From NCBI GenBank assembly GCA_036558125.1, contig DATBGE010000108.1, positions 1 to 64,000 of the forward strand: a DNA stretch of 64,000 nt, read 5' to 3'. Both the position numbers and the translations under genes were made by a program. This DNA comes from DATBGE01 sp036558125 (GTDB lineage: Bacteria > Gemmatimonadota > Gemmatimonadetes > Gemmatimonadales > GWC2-71-9). The first letter of the stretch is position 1. Each line of letters opens with the position of its first letter. The notes under the pieces are model-generated. The model was given only the letters and a program-made list of their open reading frames with translations, searched no databases and was not told where the DNA came from. Positions 33,650 through 42,550 of the stretch are shown here, in pieces.

Positions 33650-33683
33650 CGCTATATCGTACGACATATCGCAAGATATAGCG
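33650..33683. promoter_or_regulatory. Palindromic operator upstream of padR
   Basis: CGCTATATC (33650-33658) is the exact reverse complement of GATATAGCG (33675-33683). Between them lie further ATATCG words. The AT-rich palindrome stands out in high-GC DNA, about 32 nt upstream of the padR start, and is a likely autoregulatory PadR site. Confidence 0.7.
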
Positions 33684-33715
33684 TGATTCCAAGGCATGAA
33701 TTGGGCGAGGTGAGT

Positions 33716-34333
33716 ATGTCTAAGAACAGAAAAGACTGGGACTTCGACTTCCGGGAGCTGGATCCCGCCAACTGGGGAGGCTGGTGGCGGGGCGGCTGGC
33801 ACCACGCGAGGCGACGGGGTCGGCACCAGATGTTCGAGTCCGGGGAGATGAAGTTCGTGATCCTGCGGCTCATTCGAGAAAAGCCGCGCCACGGGTACGA
33901 GATCATCAAGGCGCTGGAGGAGAAGTTCGCGGGGTGCTACACCCCGTCTGCCGGAACGGTCTACCCTACCCTTCAGCTACTCGAGGACCAGGGATACATC
34001 CGCGGAATCGAGGAAGACGGCAGGAAGGTCTACCACATCACGTCAGAAGGTGAGGCGCTCCTCGATTCCCGGCGTGACGAGGTGGACGAGATCTTCGAAC
34101 GGGTTCGCGACACCATTCGCGATGTGGCCGGAGGCGGGCTAGGGGAGGTCGGCGCGGCATTTGGCCGGCTGGCTTCGGTGACCTTCAGCCGGGCCTGGCG
34201 TCGCAGCGCGGAGGATCCCGCGGTGGCCCGGGTGGTCGAGGTACTGCGTCAGGCAACTGCGGATATCGAGCGGGCTTGGAGTTCGGGGACGGAACGGCCT
34301 GATCCGGAGGCAGGGGGAAAATCCAATGGCTGA
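33716..34333 (+). CDS. PadR-family transcriptional regulator
   Basis: A 205-aa DNA-binding protein. An N-terminal Trp/Arg/His-rich leader (DPANWGGWWRGGWHHARRRGRH) precedes the PadR winged helix (about 45-120: MKFVILRLIREKPRHGYEIIKALEEKF, AGTVYPTLQLLEDQGYI, GRKVYHITSEGEALL). A helical C-terminal domain follows (about 125-200), as in the longer PadR subfamily. GAGGTGA precedes ATG 33716. The frame is open upstream to 33284, but the palindrome at 33650-33683 and the ribosome-binding site fix the start. It overlaps the next gene by 8 nt. PadR proteins often control efflux or stress genes; here the only linked gene is a small membrane protein. Confidence 0.92.
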   Translation: MSKNRKDWDFDFRELDPANWGGWWRGGWHHARRRGRHQMFESGEMKFVILRLIREKPRHGYEIIKALEEKFAGCYTPSAGTVYPTLQLLEDQGYIRGIEEDGRKVYHITSEGEALLDSRRDEVDEIFERVRDTIRDVAGGGLGEVGAAFGRLASVTFSRAWRRSAEDPAVARVVEVLRQATADIERAWSSGTERPDPEAGGKSNG

Positions 34334-34583
34334 CTGGAACGCGATGCCCCCGTGGATCTGGTTAGTGATCGTGGCCATTCTGTTCTCCGGCTTTCGGCGC
34401 GGACGCTACCGCCCAAGGAGTGAGCCGCAGGTCGTTGAGCGGGAAGATCCCAGAGTGGACGACTTGCAGGCTCGGGTCGCTGAGCTGGAGAATCGGCTGG
34501 ATTTCACCGAGAGGCTGCTCTCCAGCCGCCCGACGCCTGAGCACGAAGCGACCCTCTCCGAATCGGGACGGAGAGGGTCGTAG
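34326..34583 (+). CDS. Small membrane protein with coiled coil, coupled to padR
   Basis: An 85-aa protein. MPPWIWLVIVAILFSGF (about 7-23) is a single membrane segment. Then come a basic stretch (RRGRYRPRSE) and a helix with heptad-like pattern (DDLQARVAELENRLDFTERLLSS, 43-65) that should form a coiled coil in the cytoplasm. The layout is like phage-shock PspB, but the sequence is not clearly that family. It overlaps padR by 8 nt, so its expression is tied to the regulator. It could be a membrane partner of the PadR protein or its regulated target; both are inference. Confidence 0.8.
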   Translation: MADWNAMPPWIWLVIVAILFSGFRRGRYRPRSEPQVVEREDPRVDDLQARVAELENRLDFTERLLSSRPTPEHEATLSESGRRGS

Positions 34584-34601
34584 GTCTTTCGGAATATCGA
34601 A

Positions 34602-35174
34602 TCAGAGCAGGCCGGTCAAAGGCGCGGCGTAGCTCTCACTGCGAGTTTCCGGCTCGCCATAGCGGCCTTCGTGCGCGTGTTGCCGGTTCCATTCCTCACG
34701 GAGACAGAAGGGATCGAGCCCGTGCGGCCGGTCCACCGCCAGCACTCCGTCGAGATGGTCGATTTCATGCTGCAGGAGTTCGGCGCGATCCTCCTCCAGG
34801 TCCACCGTGTGCCACTCGCCCTTCACATCCTGATATCGCACCTTGATGCGGTACGCCCGTGAGACCCGGACCAGCAGGTTGGGGAACGAAAAACAGTCAT
34901 CCCAGACCGTGAAGTCCTCGTTTCCGACATCGACGATCTCCGGGTTGATCAGCGCCCAGGGCTTCTCCATCTCCACGAACACGATGCGAACTGGCGCCCC
35001 GATTTGCGGCGCGGCCAGCGCTCGACCATACCCGAACCGGGACTGAAAGTCCCGCAGGGTATCCCGAAGGTCGTCTATGATCACCCGAACCGCGGCAGAC
35101 CCTGGCTTCGCGATCGGCTCGCAACGAGTACGCAGAATCGGGTCGCCCAGCATTCGGATGCGGTGAATCGTCAT
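34602..35174 (-). CDS. def: Peptide deformylase, divergent
   Basis: Peptide deformylase removes the formyl group from nascent proteins using a metal ion. The 190-aa protein has motif I as GRALAAPQIG (near 50; canonical GxGLAAxQ), motif II as WDDCFSFPN (near 91; canonical EGCLS) and motif III as QHEIDHLDG (near 135). The metal ligands Cys and two His and the catalytic Glu are kept, but motifs I and II depart from consensus. It may be a secondary or altered-specificity deformylase. No fmt is next to it. A C-terminal tail of about 40 residues is charged and probably flexible. It is divergent from sufR with a 239-nt AT-rich spacer. Confidence 0.87.
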   Translation of the reverse strand: MTIHRIRMLGDPILRTRCEPIAKPGSAAVRVIIDDLRDTLRDFQSRFGYGRALAAPQIGAPVRIVFVEMEKPWALINPEIVDVGNEDFTVWDDCFSFPNLLVRVSRAYRIKVRYQDVKGEWHTVDLEEDRAELLQHEIDHLDGVLAVDRPHGLDPFCLREEWNRQHAHEGRYGEPETRSESYAAPLTGLL

Positions 35175-35352
35175 GGTTGGCGCCGGTTGGCGTGTGGTCT
35201 GAGAAGCATGGTCTAATCTGCTATTCCAAACTCAAACCCACAATAACAAGAAAGGGTTACTTGGCTCGTATAGTAGTATGTATAGCAACAGCGTTAATAG
35301 CCCGTAATAAATTCAGGGTAAGTCAATGACTAGATGCGCCAATCCCATTCGT

Positions 35353-35402
35353 GCCAAAATGTTGGCGTTTACTTTGACAAATGCCGACCAAGCAACTAGG
35401 AT
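35353..35402 (+). promoter_or_regulatory. Predicted sufR promoter and upstream palindrome
   Basis: TTGACA (35374-35379), a 17-nt spacer and TAGGAT (35397-35402) give a strong sigma70-type promoter. The palindrome GCCAA-N4-TTGGC (35353-35366) lies 7 nt upstream of the -35 and may be an operator. Transcription would begin near 35409. The TATAAT-like string at 35410-35415 is too far from the -35 to be the -10. Confidence 0.6.
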
Positions 35403-35413
35403 TCCCGCCTATA

Positions 35414-36129
35414 ATGACCTCCCAACCTCTGTACCCATCCGCGCATAGCCTCCTGCCAACCGCCTATCACGGGCCTCGTGGGGACCTGCTCCTCGAGTTG
35501 AAGCTGGCCGGCCAACTGACGGCTCGGGACTTGGCCACCAAGCTCGAGCTGTCACTGAACGCAGTGCGGCATCACCTGAAGGAGTTAGAGGGGGAAGGCC
35601 TGATCCGGCATCGCCGGGAACAGCGCGGAGTGGGCGCTCCTACTTTCGCCTATCATCTGACGACCGAGGGCGAGGGACTGTTCCCTCAACGACAGGTGGA
35701 GTTGCTGACCGAAGTCCTGGAACGCGTCGCGGCCCAGTCGGGCCGAGGGGCCATCGTGTCCGCCATGGAAACCCGTTTTGCCGACCTTGCCCGCCAACTG
35801 CAGACCGACCTGGAGGGTGCCTCGCCCTCGCGTCGCCGAGAAGTGGTGCTGCAAGCGCTGACGGATGGCGGCTTCATGGCTGAGTGGACCGAAGGGCTCG
35901 GCGAGTACAAGCTGACCGAGCATCACTGCGCCGTTCGCGCAGTGGCCGAGCGATTTCCGGAGATCTGCGAGGCGGAAGCGAAATTTCTGCATGAGGTGCT
36001 CGCGGCCGCAGTGGAACGTGAGTCCCACATTCTTCACGGCTGCACGGCCTGTGAATACAAGGTTCGCTTTCCCGAAACCGGGGAGTTGACCGACCTTACC
36101 TGGAACCATGAGTCGCACGAGGAGTCTGC

Positions 36130-36133
<4 letters not shown>
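35414..36133 (+). CDS. sufR: SufR-like Fe-S regulator of the suf operon
   Basis: A 239-aa DeoR/ArsR-type winged-helix protein. LTARDLATKLELSLNAVRHHLKELEGEGLI (about 33-62) is the DNA-binding helix-turn-helix, and four Cys follow in the C-terminal half: HHC-x12-C, then HGCTAC. This matches the Fe-S-binding arrangement of SufR repressors, which sense cluster status. ATG 35414 is chosen because the predicted promoter covers the earlier ATG 35381; it leaves only a few nucleotides of leader, so the message may be nearly leaderless. The TGA overlaps the sufB ATG (ATGA), so regulator and operon are translated together. Confidence 0.85.
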
Positions 36134-37566
<1,433 letters not shown>

Positions 37567-37604
37567 GGGCGGACAGCGTTTAGCGAACCCAAGGGAGATT
37601 TACG

Positions 37605-38360
37605 GTGCTACAGGTCAACAACCTCCACGCCCAGGCGGGAGAGAAGAAGATCCTCAACGGCATCACGCTGACGGTGAACCGGGGTGAGGTGCATGCGGTC
37701 ATGGGCCCGAACGGGTCCGGAAAGAGTACGCTGGCTCAAGTCCTGGCCGGTCATCCCGCGTACGAGGTCACCGAAGGCACGGTGACCTACGACGGGCAGG
37801 ATCTGCTGGACATGGAGCCTGAAGAGCGCGCGAGGGCAGGGGTCTTCCTCGCCTTCCAGTATCCGGTGGAGATACCCGGCGTTACCAACGCCTATTTTCT
37901 CCGGGCCGCCCTGAACGAGGTGCGGAAGGCCAGAGGTGAGGAAGAGCTCGATCCCATTGATTTCATGGATCTGGCCGAGGAGCGGCTCAAGCTCGTGGAT
38001 TGGGGTCCGGAGATTTTGGGCCGAATGGTCAACGCCGGGTTCTCGGGTGGTGAGAAGAAGCGCAACGAGATTCTCCAGATGGCGATCCTGGAACCGCGCC
38101 TCGCGATCCTCGATGAGACCGACTCGGGACTCGACATCGATGCGTTGCGCGTCGTCGCGGCCGGCGTCAACCAGCTTCGTCGCCCGGACAACGCGACGGT
38201 CGTGGTGACCCACTACCAGCGGTTGCTCAATTACATCGTGCCCGACGTGGTACACGTCCTCGCCGCCGGCCGCATCGTGAAGTCGGGAGGTAAGGAGCTG
38301 GCCCTCGAGCTGGAGGCCAAGGGGTACGACTGGTTGACGGGAGGGCCGAGGGCAGCGTGA
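37605..38360 (+). CDS. sufC: Fe-S assembly ATPase SufC
   Basis: SufC is the ABC-type ATPase that drives conformational change in SufBC2D. The 251-aa protein has Walker A GPNGSGKSTLAQVLAG (about 34), the SufC-type Q-loop LAFQYPVEIPGV, signature FSGGEKKRNEILQMA, Walker B LAILDETDSGLDID and the switch His in VVVTHYQRLL. The start is GTG 37605 with AAGGGAG about 9 nt upstream. The last codons overlap the sufD start (GTGA). Confidence 0.97.
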   Translation: MLQVNNLHAQAGEKKILNGITLTVNRGEVHAVMGPNGSGKSTLAQVLAGHPAYEVTEGTVTYDGQDLLDMEPEERARAGVFLAFQYPVEIPGVTNAYFLRAALNEVRKARGEEELDPIDFMDLAEERLKLVDWGPEILGRMVNAGFSGGEKKRNEILQMAILEPRLAILDETDSGLDIDALRVVAAGVNQLRRPDNATVVVTHYQRLLNYIVPDVVHVLAAGRIVKSGGKELALELEAKGYDWLTGGPRAA

Positions 38361-39667
38361 CGACTTCGTACCTGACTGACTTCGACGCGATCGCCCGGAA
38401 CGGGGGTAGCAAGGCTCCCTGGTTGACCGGCCTGCGCCGTTCGGCCATTGACCGTTTTGCGGCGCAGGGCTTCCCGGGGGCCCGGGAAGAGGACTGGCGC
38501 TTCAACAACCTCGGGCCCATCACGTCGCGCAGCTTTCCGTTGGCGCCGGTCGTGGCCGCTGCGCCGACCACCCGGGATGTGGCGCGGTTTCTTTACTCTA
38601 TTCCCGGCGGAAGCGCGCTGGTGTTCCTCAACGGGCGGTTCTCTCCGGAGCTCTCGACACCGGCGCCCAACGTCGATGGAGTAACGGTCTCCAATCTGGC
38701 CGCGGCGCTGGGTACCCATGGCAAGGTGCTGGGAGACCACCTGGGCCGTTACGCCAAGATCGAAAAGAGCGGGTTCACGGCACTCAACACTGCCTTCGGT
38801 CACGATGGTGTCTTTGTCCACGTGAAGGCCGGTGCCGCGATGGCCGGTCCGGTCCATGCCGTGTTCGTCTCAGACGGCTCGACTGCCGGGGCCGCGGCAT
38901 ATCCCCGCAACTTCATTCTGCTCGAATCCGGAGCCACCGGTGCGGTGATTGAGAGCTACGTCGCTCTTCAAGGTGGGACCTACCTCGTGAACACGGTTAC
39001 CGAGGCGGTGGTCGGGGAAGGGGCCCGGCTCGAACACACCAAGATCCAGCGGGAGAGTGAGCAGGCCTACCACGTAGGGACCACCCACGTCCATCAGGAA
39101 CGGGACAGTCACTCGACCAGCTTCTCGATCAGCCTGGGGGCCGCCATCTGCCGTAACAATCTTGACGTGGTCCTTAATGGGCCGGGCATCGAAGGTCAGT
39201 TGCTCGGCCTGTACATGGGGCGCGGGCGTCAGGAGGTGGATAACCACACCTCCATTCTGCATGCCTCGCCCAACTGCTCGACCCGTGAGGTCTACAAGGG
39301 AATTTTGGACGGTACGGCGCACGCTATCTTCAACGGCAAGGTCTACGTCACTCCCGAAGCGCAGAAGACCGACGCCAAGCAGACCAATCGGAATCTTCTG
39401 TTGTCCGATCGGGCCAAGGTCGACACCAAGCCCCAGCTCGAAATCTTCGCCGATGATGTGAAGTGCACTCACGGCGCGACCGTCGGCAATCTCGATCCGC
39501 TGGCGGCCTTCTATCTCAAGAGCCGCGGCATCGGGCCGCTGCTGGGACGGAAGATCCTGACCTACGCCTTCGCCGCTGAAATCCTCGAGGAACTACCCTA
39601 TCCTGCTGTCCGTTCGGGACTGGAAGCTCTGGTGAACGCCCGGCTCGAGGAAGGCGTCGAGGCGTGA
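38357..39667 (+). CDS. sufD: Fe-S assembly protein SufD
   Basis: SufD pairs with SufB in the scaffold complex and is needed for iron acquisition. The 436-aa protein opens with a helical domain containing GFPGAREEDWRFNNLGPI (about 36-53). The beta-helix core follows, including the DVKCTHGATVGNLDPLAAFYLKSRGI segment (about 370-395), which carries the conserved Cys-x-His. It ends with the LPYPAVRSGLEALVNARL C-terminal helices. GTG 38357 overlaps the sufC stop and the stop overlaps sufS (GTGA). The order B-C-D-S-U is the common one in non-proteobacterial suf operons. Confidence 0.96.
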   Translation: MTTSYLTDFDAIARNGGSKAPWLTGLRRSAIDRFAAQGFPGAREEDWRFNNLGPITSRSFPLAPVVAAAPTTRDVARFLYSIPGGSALVFLNGRFSPELSTPAPNVDGVTVSNLAAALGTHGKVLGDHLGRYAKIEKSGFTALNTAFGHDGVFVHVKAGAAMAGPVHAVFVSDGSTAGAAAYPRNFILLESGATGAVIESYVALQGGTYLVNTVTEAVVGEGARLEHTKIQRESEQAYHVGTTHVHQERDSHSTSFSISLGAAICRNNLDVVLNGPGIEGQLLGLYMGRGRQEVDNHTSILHASPNCSTREVYKGILDGTAHAIFNGKVYVTPEAQKTDAKQTNRNLLLSDRAKVDTKPQLEIFADDVKCTHGATVGNLDPLAAFYLKSRGIGPLLGRKILTYAFAAEILEELPYPAVRSGLEALVNARLEEGVEA

Positions 39668-40935
39668 CCGCCACCGCCCGGGTCCCCGGCAATGCTGGCC
39701 CAGGCCCAGCCCCAGCCCCGTTCGACGCGGAGAGGGCGAGGAAGGACTTCCCAGGGCTCGCCGCCCGGATCCGCGGGTATCCTCTGATCTATCTCGACAA
39801 CGCGGCGACCAGCCAGCGTCCGCGGCAGGTCATTGAAGCCATCAGCACCTTCGAGCTGACCCACGCCGCGAACGTACACCGCGGCGTTCACACGCTGAGC
39901 CAGCAGGCCACGGCGGCGTACGACGAAGCTCGCGAAAAGGTGCGGGCTTTCATCAACGCTGGTAATGCTTCGGAGATCATCTTCACTTCGGGCACGACGG
40001 CATCGCTCAACCTTGTCGCCGGCAGCTATGGCCGGAGATTTCTCAAGCCGGGCGACGAGATCGTCGTTACCGAGATGGAGCACCACTCCAACCTGGTGCC
40101 TTGGCAGCTGATCGCTGAACAGACCGGTGCGGTAGTCCGTGCCCTTCCCGTGAACGATCGTGGCGAGCTGGAGCGGCAAGCCTTCGACCAGCTGATCGGA
40201 CCGCGGACCCGAATTGTTGCGCTGGCGCATGTCAGCAACGTTATGGGGACCGTCAATCCGGTTCGGGAGATCGCCGACCGGGCGCACGCACAGGGTGCTG
40301 TGGTCGTGGTGGACGGGGCCCAGGCAGTGCCCCACCTCCCGGTGGATGTGCAGCGATTGGGGTGCGACTTTTACGCCGCATCAGCCCACAAGATGTACGG
40401 CCCCACCGGAGTCGGCTTTCTCTACGGACGGCTCGATTTGCTGGAGAGGATGCCGCCGTGGCAGGGCGGTGGGGGCATGATCGAACGGGTCGCCTTGGAA
40501 GGCACCACCTTCGCTCCGCCGCCCGCGCGATTCGAGGCGGGGACCCCGCCGATCGCCCAGGCAGTGGGTCTGGGTGCGGCGATCGACTATTTCCGGACAC
40601 TCGCGGGTGAGAGCCTGGCGCACCACGAGCAGGACCTCCTTGCTTACGCGACCACCCAGGTGGGGCAACTCCCAGGCGTCCGGCTTATTGGCACGGCCAA
40701 TGACAGAGTGAGCGTCCTCTCCTTCCTGGTCGAAGGGGTGCATCCGCATGATGTCGGGACGGTCCTCGACGCCCGAGGTGTCGCGGTGCGCGCCGGGCAC
40801 CACTGTGCTCAACCCCTGATGCGGCGATTCGGCGTGCAGGGCACGGTCCGCGCTTCCTTCGGACTATACAATCGACGCGAGGAAGTGGACGTCCTGGTCG
40901 ATGCACTGGGTGAGGTGCGGAAGGTGTTCGGATGA
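39664..40935 (+). CDS. sufS: Cysteine desulfurase SufS
   Basis: SufS is a PLP enzyme that takes sulfur from cysteine as a persulfide for cluster assembly. The 423-aa protein has YPLIYLDNAATSQRP near residue 40, TSGTTASLNLVA near 105, EMEHHSNLVPW, the PLP lysine in SAHKMYGPTGVGFLYG near 245, and the persulfide Cys in RAGHHCAQPLMRRFG near 380. An N-terminal Ala/Pro-rich extension of about 25 residues is not part of the usual fold. GTG 39664 overlaps the sufD stop. The stop overlaps sufU (ATGA), its expected sulfur acceptor. Confidence 0.97.
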   Translation: MTATARVPGNAGPGPAPAPFDAERARKDFPGLAARIRGYPLIYLDNAATSQRPRQVIEAISTFELTHAANVHRGVHTLSQQATAAYDEAREKVRAFINAGNASEIIFTSGTTASLNLVAGSYGRRFLKPGDEIVVTEMEHHSNLVPWQLIAEQTGAVVRALPVNDRGELERQAFDQLIGPRTRIVALAHVSNVMGTVNPVREIADRAHAQGAVVVVDGAQAVPHLPVDVQRLGCDFYAASAHKMYGPTGVGFLYGRLDLLERMPPWQGGGGMIERVALEGTTFAPPPARFEAGTPPIAQAVGLGAAIDYFRTLAGESLAHHEQDLLAYATTQVGQLPGVRLIGTANDRVSVLSFLVEGVHPHDVGTVLDARGVAVRAGHHCAQPLMRRFGVQGTVRASFGLYNRREEVDVLVDALGEVRKVFG

Positions 40936-41384
40936 ACGGCGATCTCAGCGAGCTGTACCAGAGCCTGATTCTGGACCACAACCGCGCGCCGAGGAACTTC
41001 CGGGTGCTGGAAGGGGCCAATCGCCACGCGGATGGGTACAACCCGCTCTGCGGAGACTCTCTCTCGGTGTGGCTCAAGCTCGAAGGAGACAAGATCGTCG
41101 ACGCCAGCTTCCAAGGTTCCGGCTGCGCCATCTCCAAGGCCTCGGCCTCGCTGATGACGACAGTGGTCAAGGGCAAGACCAGAGAGGAAGCCGGCGAAAT
41201 CTTCGCCAACTTCCAGCGAATGGTGACCGGTCAGCCCGGCGCTTCGGACGATTTGCCGCCCCGGTTGGCTGTTTTCGCAGGAGTGCGGGAATATCCTGCG
41301 CGGGTGAAATGTGCGAGTCTACCCTGGCACGCGATGAAGGCGGCGCTGGAGGGCAGTGAAACAGAACGAGTATCCACGGAGTAG
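40932..41384 (+). CDS. sufU: Sulfur-transfer protein SufU
   Basis: SufU is a zinc-dependent sulfurtransferase that accepts persulfide sulfur from SufS. The 150-aa protein begins LSELYQSLILDHNRAPRNF and has the three conserved Cys regions: YNPLCGDSLSVWL (about 39-52), FQGSGCAISKASASLM (about 60-75) and RVKCASLPWHAMKAAL near the end. The 18-20 residue insert between the second and third Cys (GQPGASDDLPPRLAVFAGV) is what separates SufU from IscU. ATG 40932 overlaps the sufS stop. Presence of SufU rather than SufE fits this operon type. Confidence 0.95.
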   Translation: MNGDLSELYQSLILDHNRAPRNFRVLEGANRHADGYNPLCGDSLSVWLKLEGDKIVDASFQGSGCAISKASASLMTTVVKGKTREEAGEIFANFQRMVTGQPGASDDLPPRLAVFAGVREYPARVKCASLPWHAMKAALEGSETERVSTE

Positions 41385-41423
41385 CGTCGCTTGAGAACGG
41401 TGCAATCATTCAAGGAGAGCAGA

Positions 41424-41855
41424 ATGCCGTATGATCCCCGGGTATCACAGCCGATGCGCGAGGAAATGGTGCGCATGGGCGCCCAGGAGCTGAAGACCGT
41501 CGCCGAGGTGGACGCCGCGCTCGGAGACCAGCGCGGAACCACGCTCGTATTCGTCAATTCGGTGTGCGGGTGCGCCGCTGGAAGCGCCCGGCCCGGCCTT
41601 TCGCTGGCGCTGCGCCACGGAAACCGTCCGCAACGCGTGGTCACGGTATTTGCGGGGGTCGATCTGGATGCGGCCGCCAGGGCGCGGCAGTACTTCAGCG
41701 ACTACGCTCCCAGCTCCCCTTCAATCGCTCTCTTCAGCGACGGCGAGGTGGTTCACTTCGTCCATCGTCACCAAATAGAGGGCCGAGGGCCGCAGGACAT
41801 CGCCCGGGACCTGGTAGCCGCGTTCGATAAGTTCTGCGCAACCAGCTCGGTTTGA
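41424..41855 (+). CDS. Bacilliredoxin (BrxA/BrxB family)
   Basis: A 143-aa thioredoxin-fold protein of the YphP/YqiW family. The active-site motif is VNSVCGCAAGSARPG (Cys-Gly-Cys, about residues 52-54), which in Firmicutes removes bacillithiol from S-bacillithiolated proteins. The beginning MPYDPRVSQPMREEMVRMG is family-typical and is preceded by AAGGAGA, so ATG 41424 is favoured over 41391. It lies 39 nt after sufU, in the same orientation, and probably belongs to the suf transcript. This suggests a low-molecular-weight thiol of the bacillithiol type in this organism. No bsh genes are in the window. Confidence 0.92.
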   Translation: MPYDPRVSQPMREEMVRMGAQELKTVAEVDAALGDQRGTTLVFVNSVCGCAAGSARPGLSLALRHGNRPQRVVTVFAGVDLDAAARARQYFSDYAPSSPSIALFSDGEVVHFVHRHQIEGRGPQDIARDLVAAFDKFCATSSV

Positions 41856-41856
41856 C

Positions 41857-42135
41857 GTGAGCGGTCACGTCTTTCACCCCGGTCACTCGGAGTTGCACGG
41901 CATAACTGTCGTGCTGGAGACGACGGGGGATGTACTCTACGTCGGTCGCTATCACGAGGAAACCGACCGCGGCGTCTTGCTGCACGACGTGGCGGAGCAT
42001 CGAATCGAGAATGGCGGTTTACCCCGGGAGGAGTTCATGGCGCGCACGATCAAGTTCGGAGTGCGGCCTCAACACCGGCACCTGGTGGTGCCTCGGGAAG
42101 AAGTCGGAAGAATTTCGAAACTGGCGGAATGGTAG
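41857..42135 (+). CDS. Small protein of unknown function at the end of the suf operon
   Basis: A 92-aa protein. GITVVLETTGDVLYVGRYHEETDRGVLLHDVAEH (about 16-49) looks like strongly bent beta strands of a small barrel, somewhat like an Sm/LSm fold, and the rest (RTIKFGVRPQHRHLVVPREEVGRISKL) is basic. I do not recognise the family. The start is GTG 41857, one base after the bacilliredoxin stop, so the two are surely co-translated. The suf terminator follows 26 nt after the stop, making it the last gene of the transcript. A role in Fe-S or redox homeostasis is inference from position. Confidence 0.78.
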   Translation: MSGHVFHPGHSELHGITVVLETTGDVLYVGRYHEETDRGVLLHDVAEHRIENGGLPREEFMARTIKFGVRPQHRHLVVPREEVGRISKLAEW

Positions 42136-42161
42136 GCAACGCCGGCCCAGCCTGACGCAGT

Positions 42162-42192
42162 AAGCCCTCCGCCAATCAGCCGGGGGGCTTTC
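42162..42192 (+). terminator. Terminator of the suf operon
   Basis: AAGCCCTCCG (42162-42171) pairs with CGGGGGGCTT (42181-42190), ten base pairs including one G-T wobble, around a 9-nt loop. A short TTT closes it. It ends the suf transcript and could also serve the convergent ferredoxin gene. Confidence 0.8.
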
Positions 42193-42197
42193 TACTA

Positions 42198-42413
42198 TCA
42201 GGGCCAGGCTTGCTCGCCATAGTGGTCGATCAGAGTGATGGCGTCTACGGGGCAGGCGCGAGCGGCGTCGAGGATGCGTTTATCCCTTGCTCCCTCCGGG
42301 TCGACCACGATGCAGAAGTCCTCATCATCCAGCGCAAACACCCCCGGCGCCATGGCAACGCACTCGCCGTTACTCTCGCAAAGCTCGCGGTTGATGATGA
42401 TTTCGTAGGGCAT
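42198..42413 (-). CDS. P450-type ferredoxin, probably 3Fe-4S
   Basis: A 71-aa small ferredoxin. The cluster motif is CESNGEC (Cys-x5-Cys, with Asn at the place of a possible third Cys) followed by a distant ACPVDAI. Three Cys in this spacing are typical of 3Fe-4S ferredoxins that serve cytochrome P450s. The family feature APGVFALDD is also present. ATG 42413 (MPYEIIINRELC) is chosen; the extension to 42452 is unrelated. No P450 gene is nearby. It is convergent with the suf operon. Confidence 0.9.
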   Translation of the reverse strand: MPYEIIINRELCESNGECVAMAPGVFALDDEDFCIVVDPEGARDKRILDAARACPVDAITLIDHYGEQAWP

Positions 42414-42550
42414 TGGCTGGTCAGAAAGGCCGTTCGCCGTATGTGGGGGCAATTATAGGAAACAAGCTGGGAATCGGCCAGAGCCCGCCGAAACCACGAA
42501 GGACGGGCGGGCGTAGAAGTGGCGCCTCTTCAACCGCGGGCAGGCGAATC

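Noticed and set aside
35410..35415. TATAAT as -10 of the sufR promoter
   Set aside because: It is 30 nt from TTGACA and overlaps the likely start codon; TAGGAT at the 17-nt spacing is a better -10.
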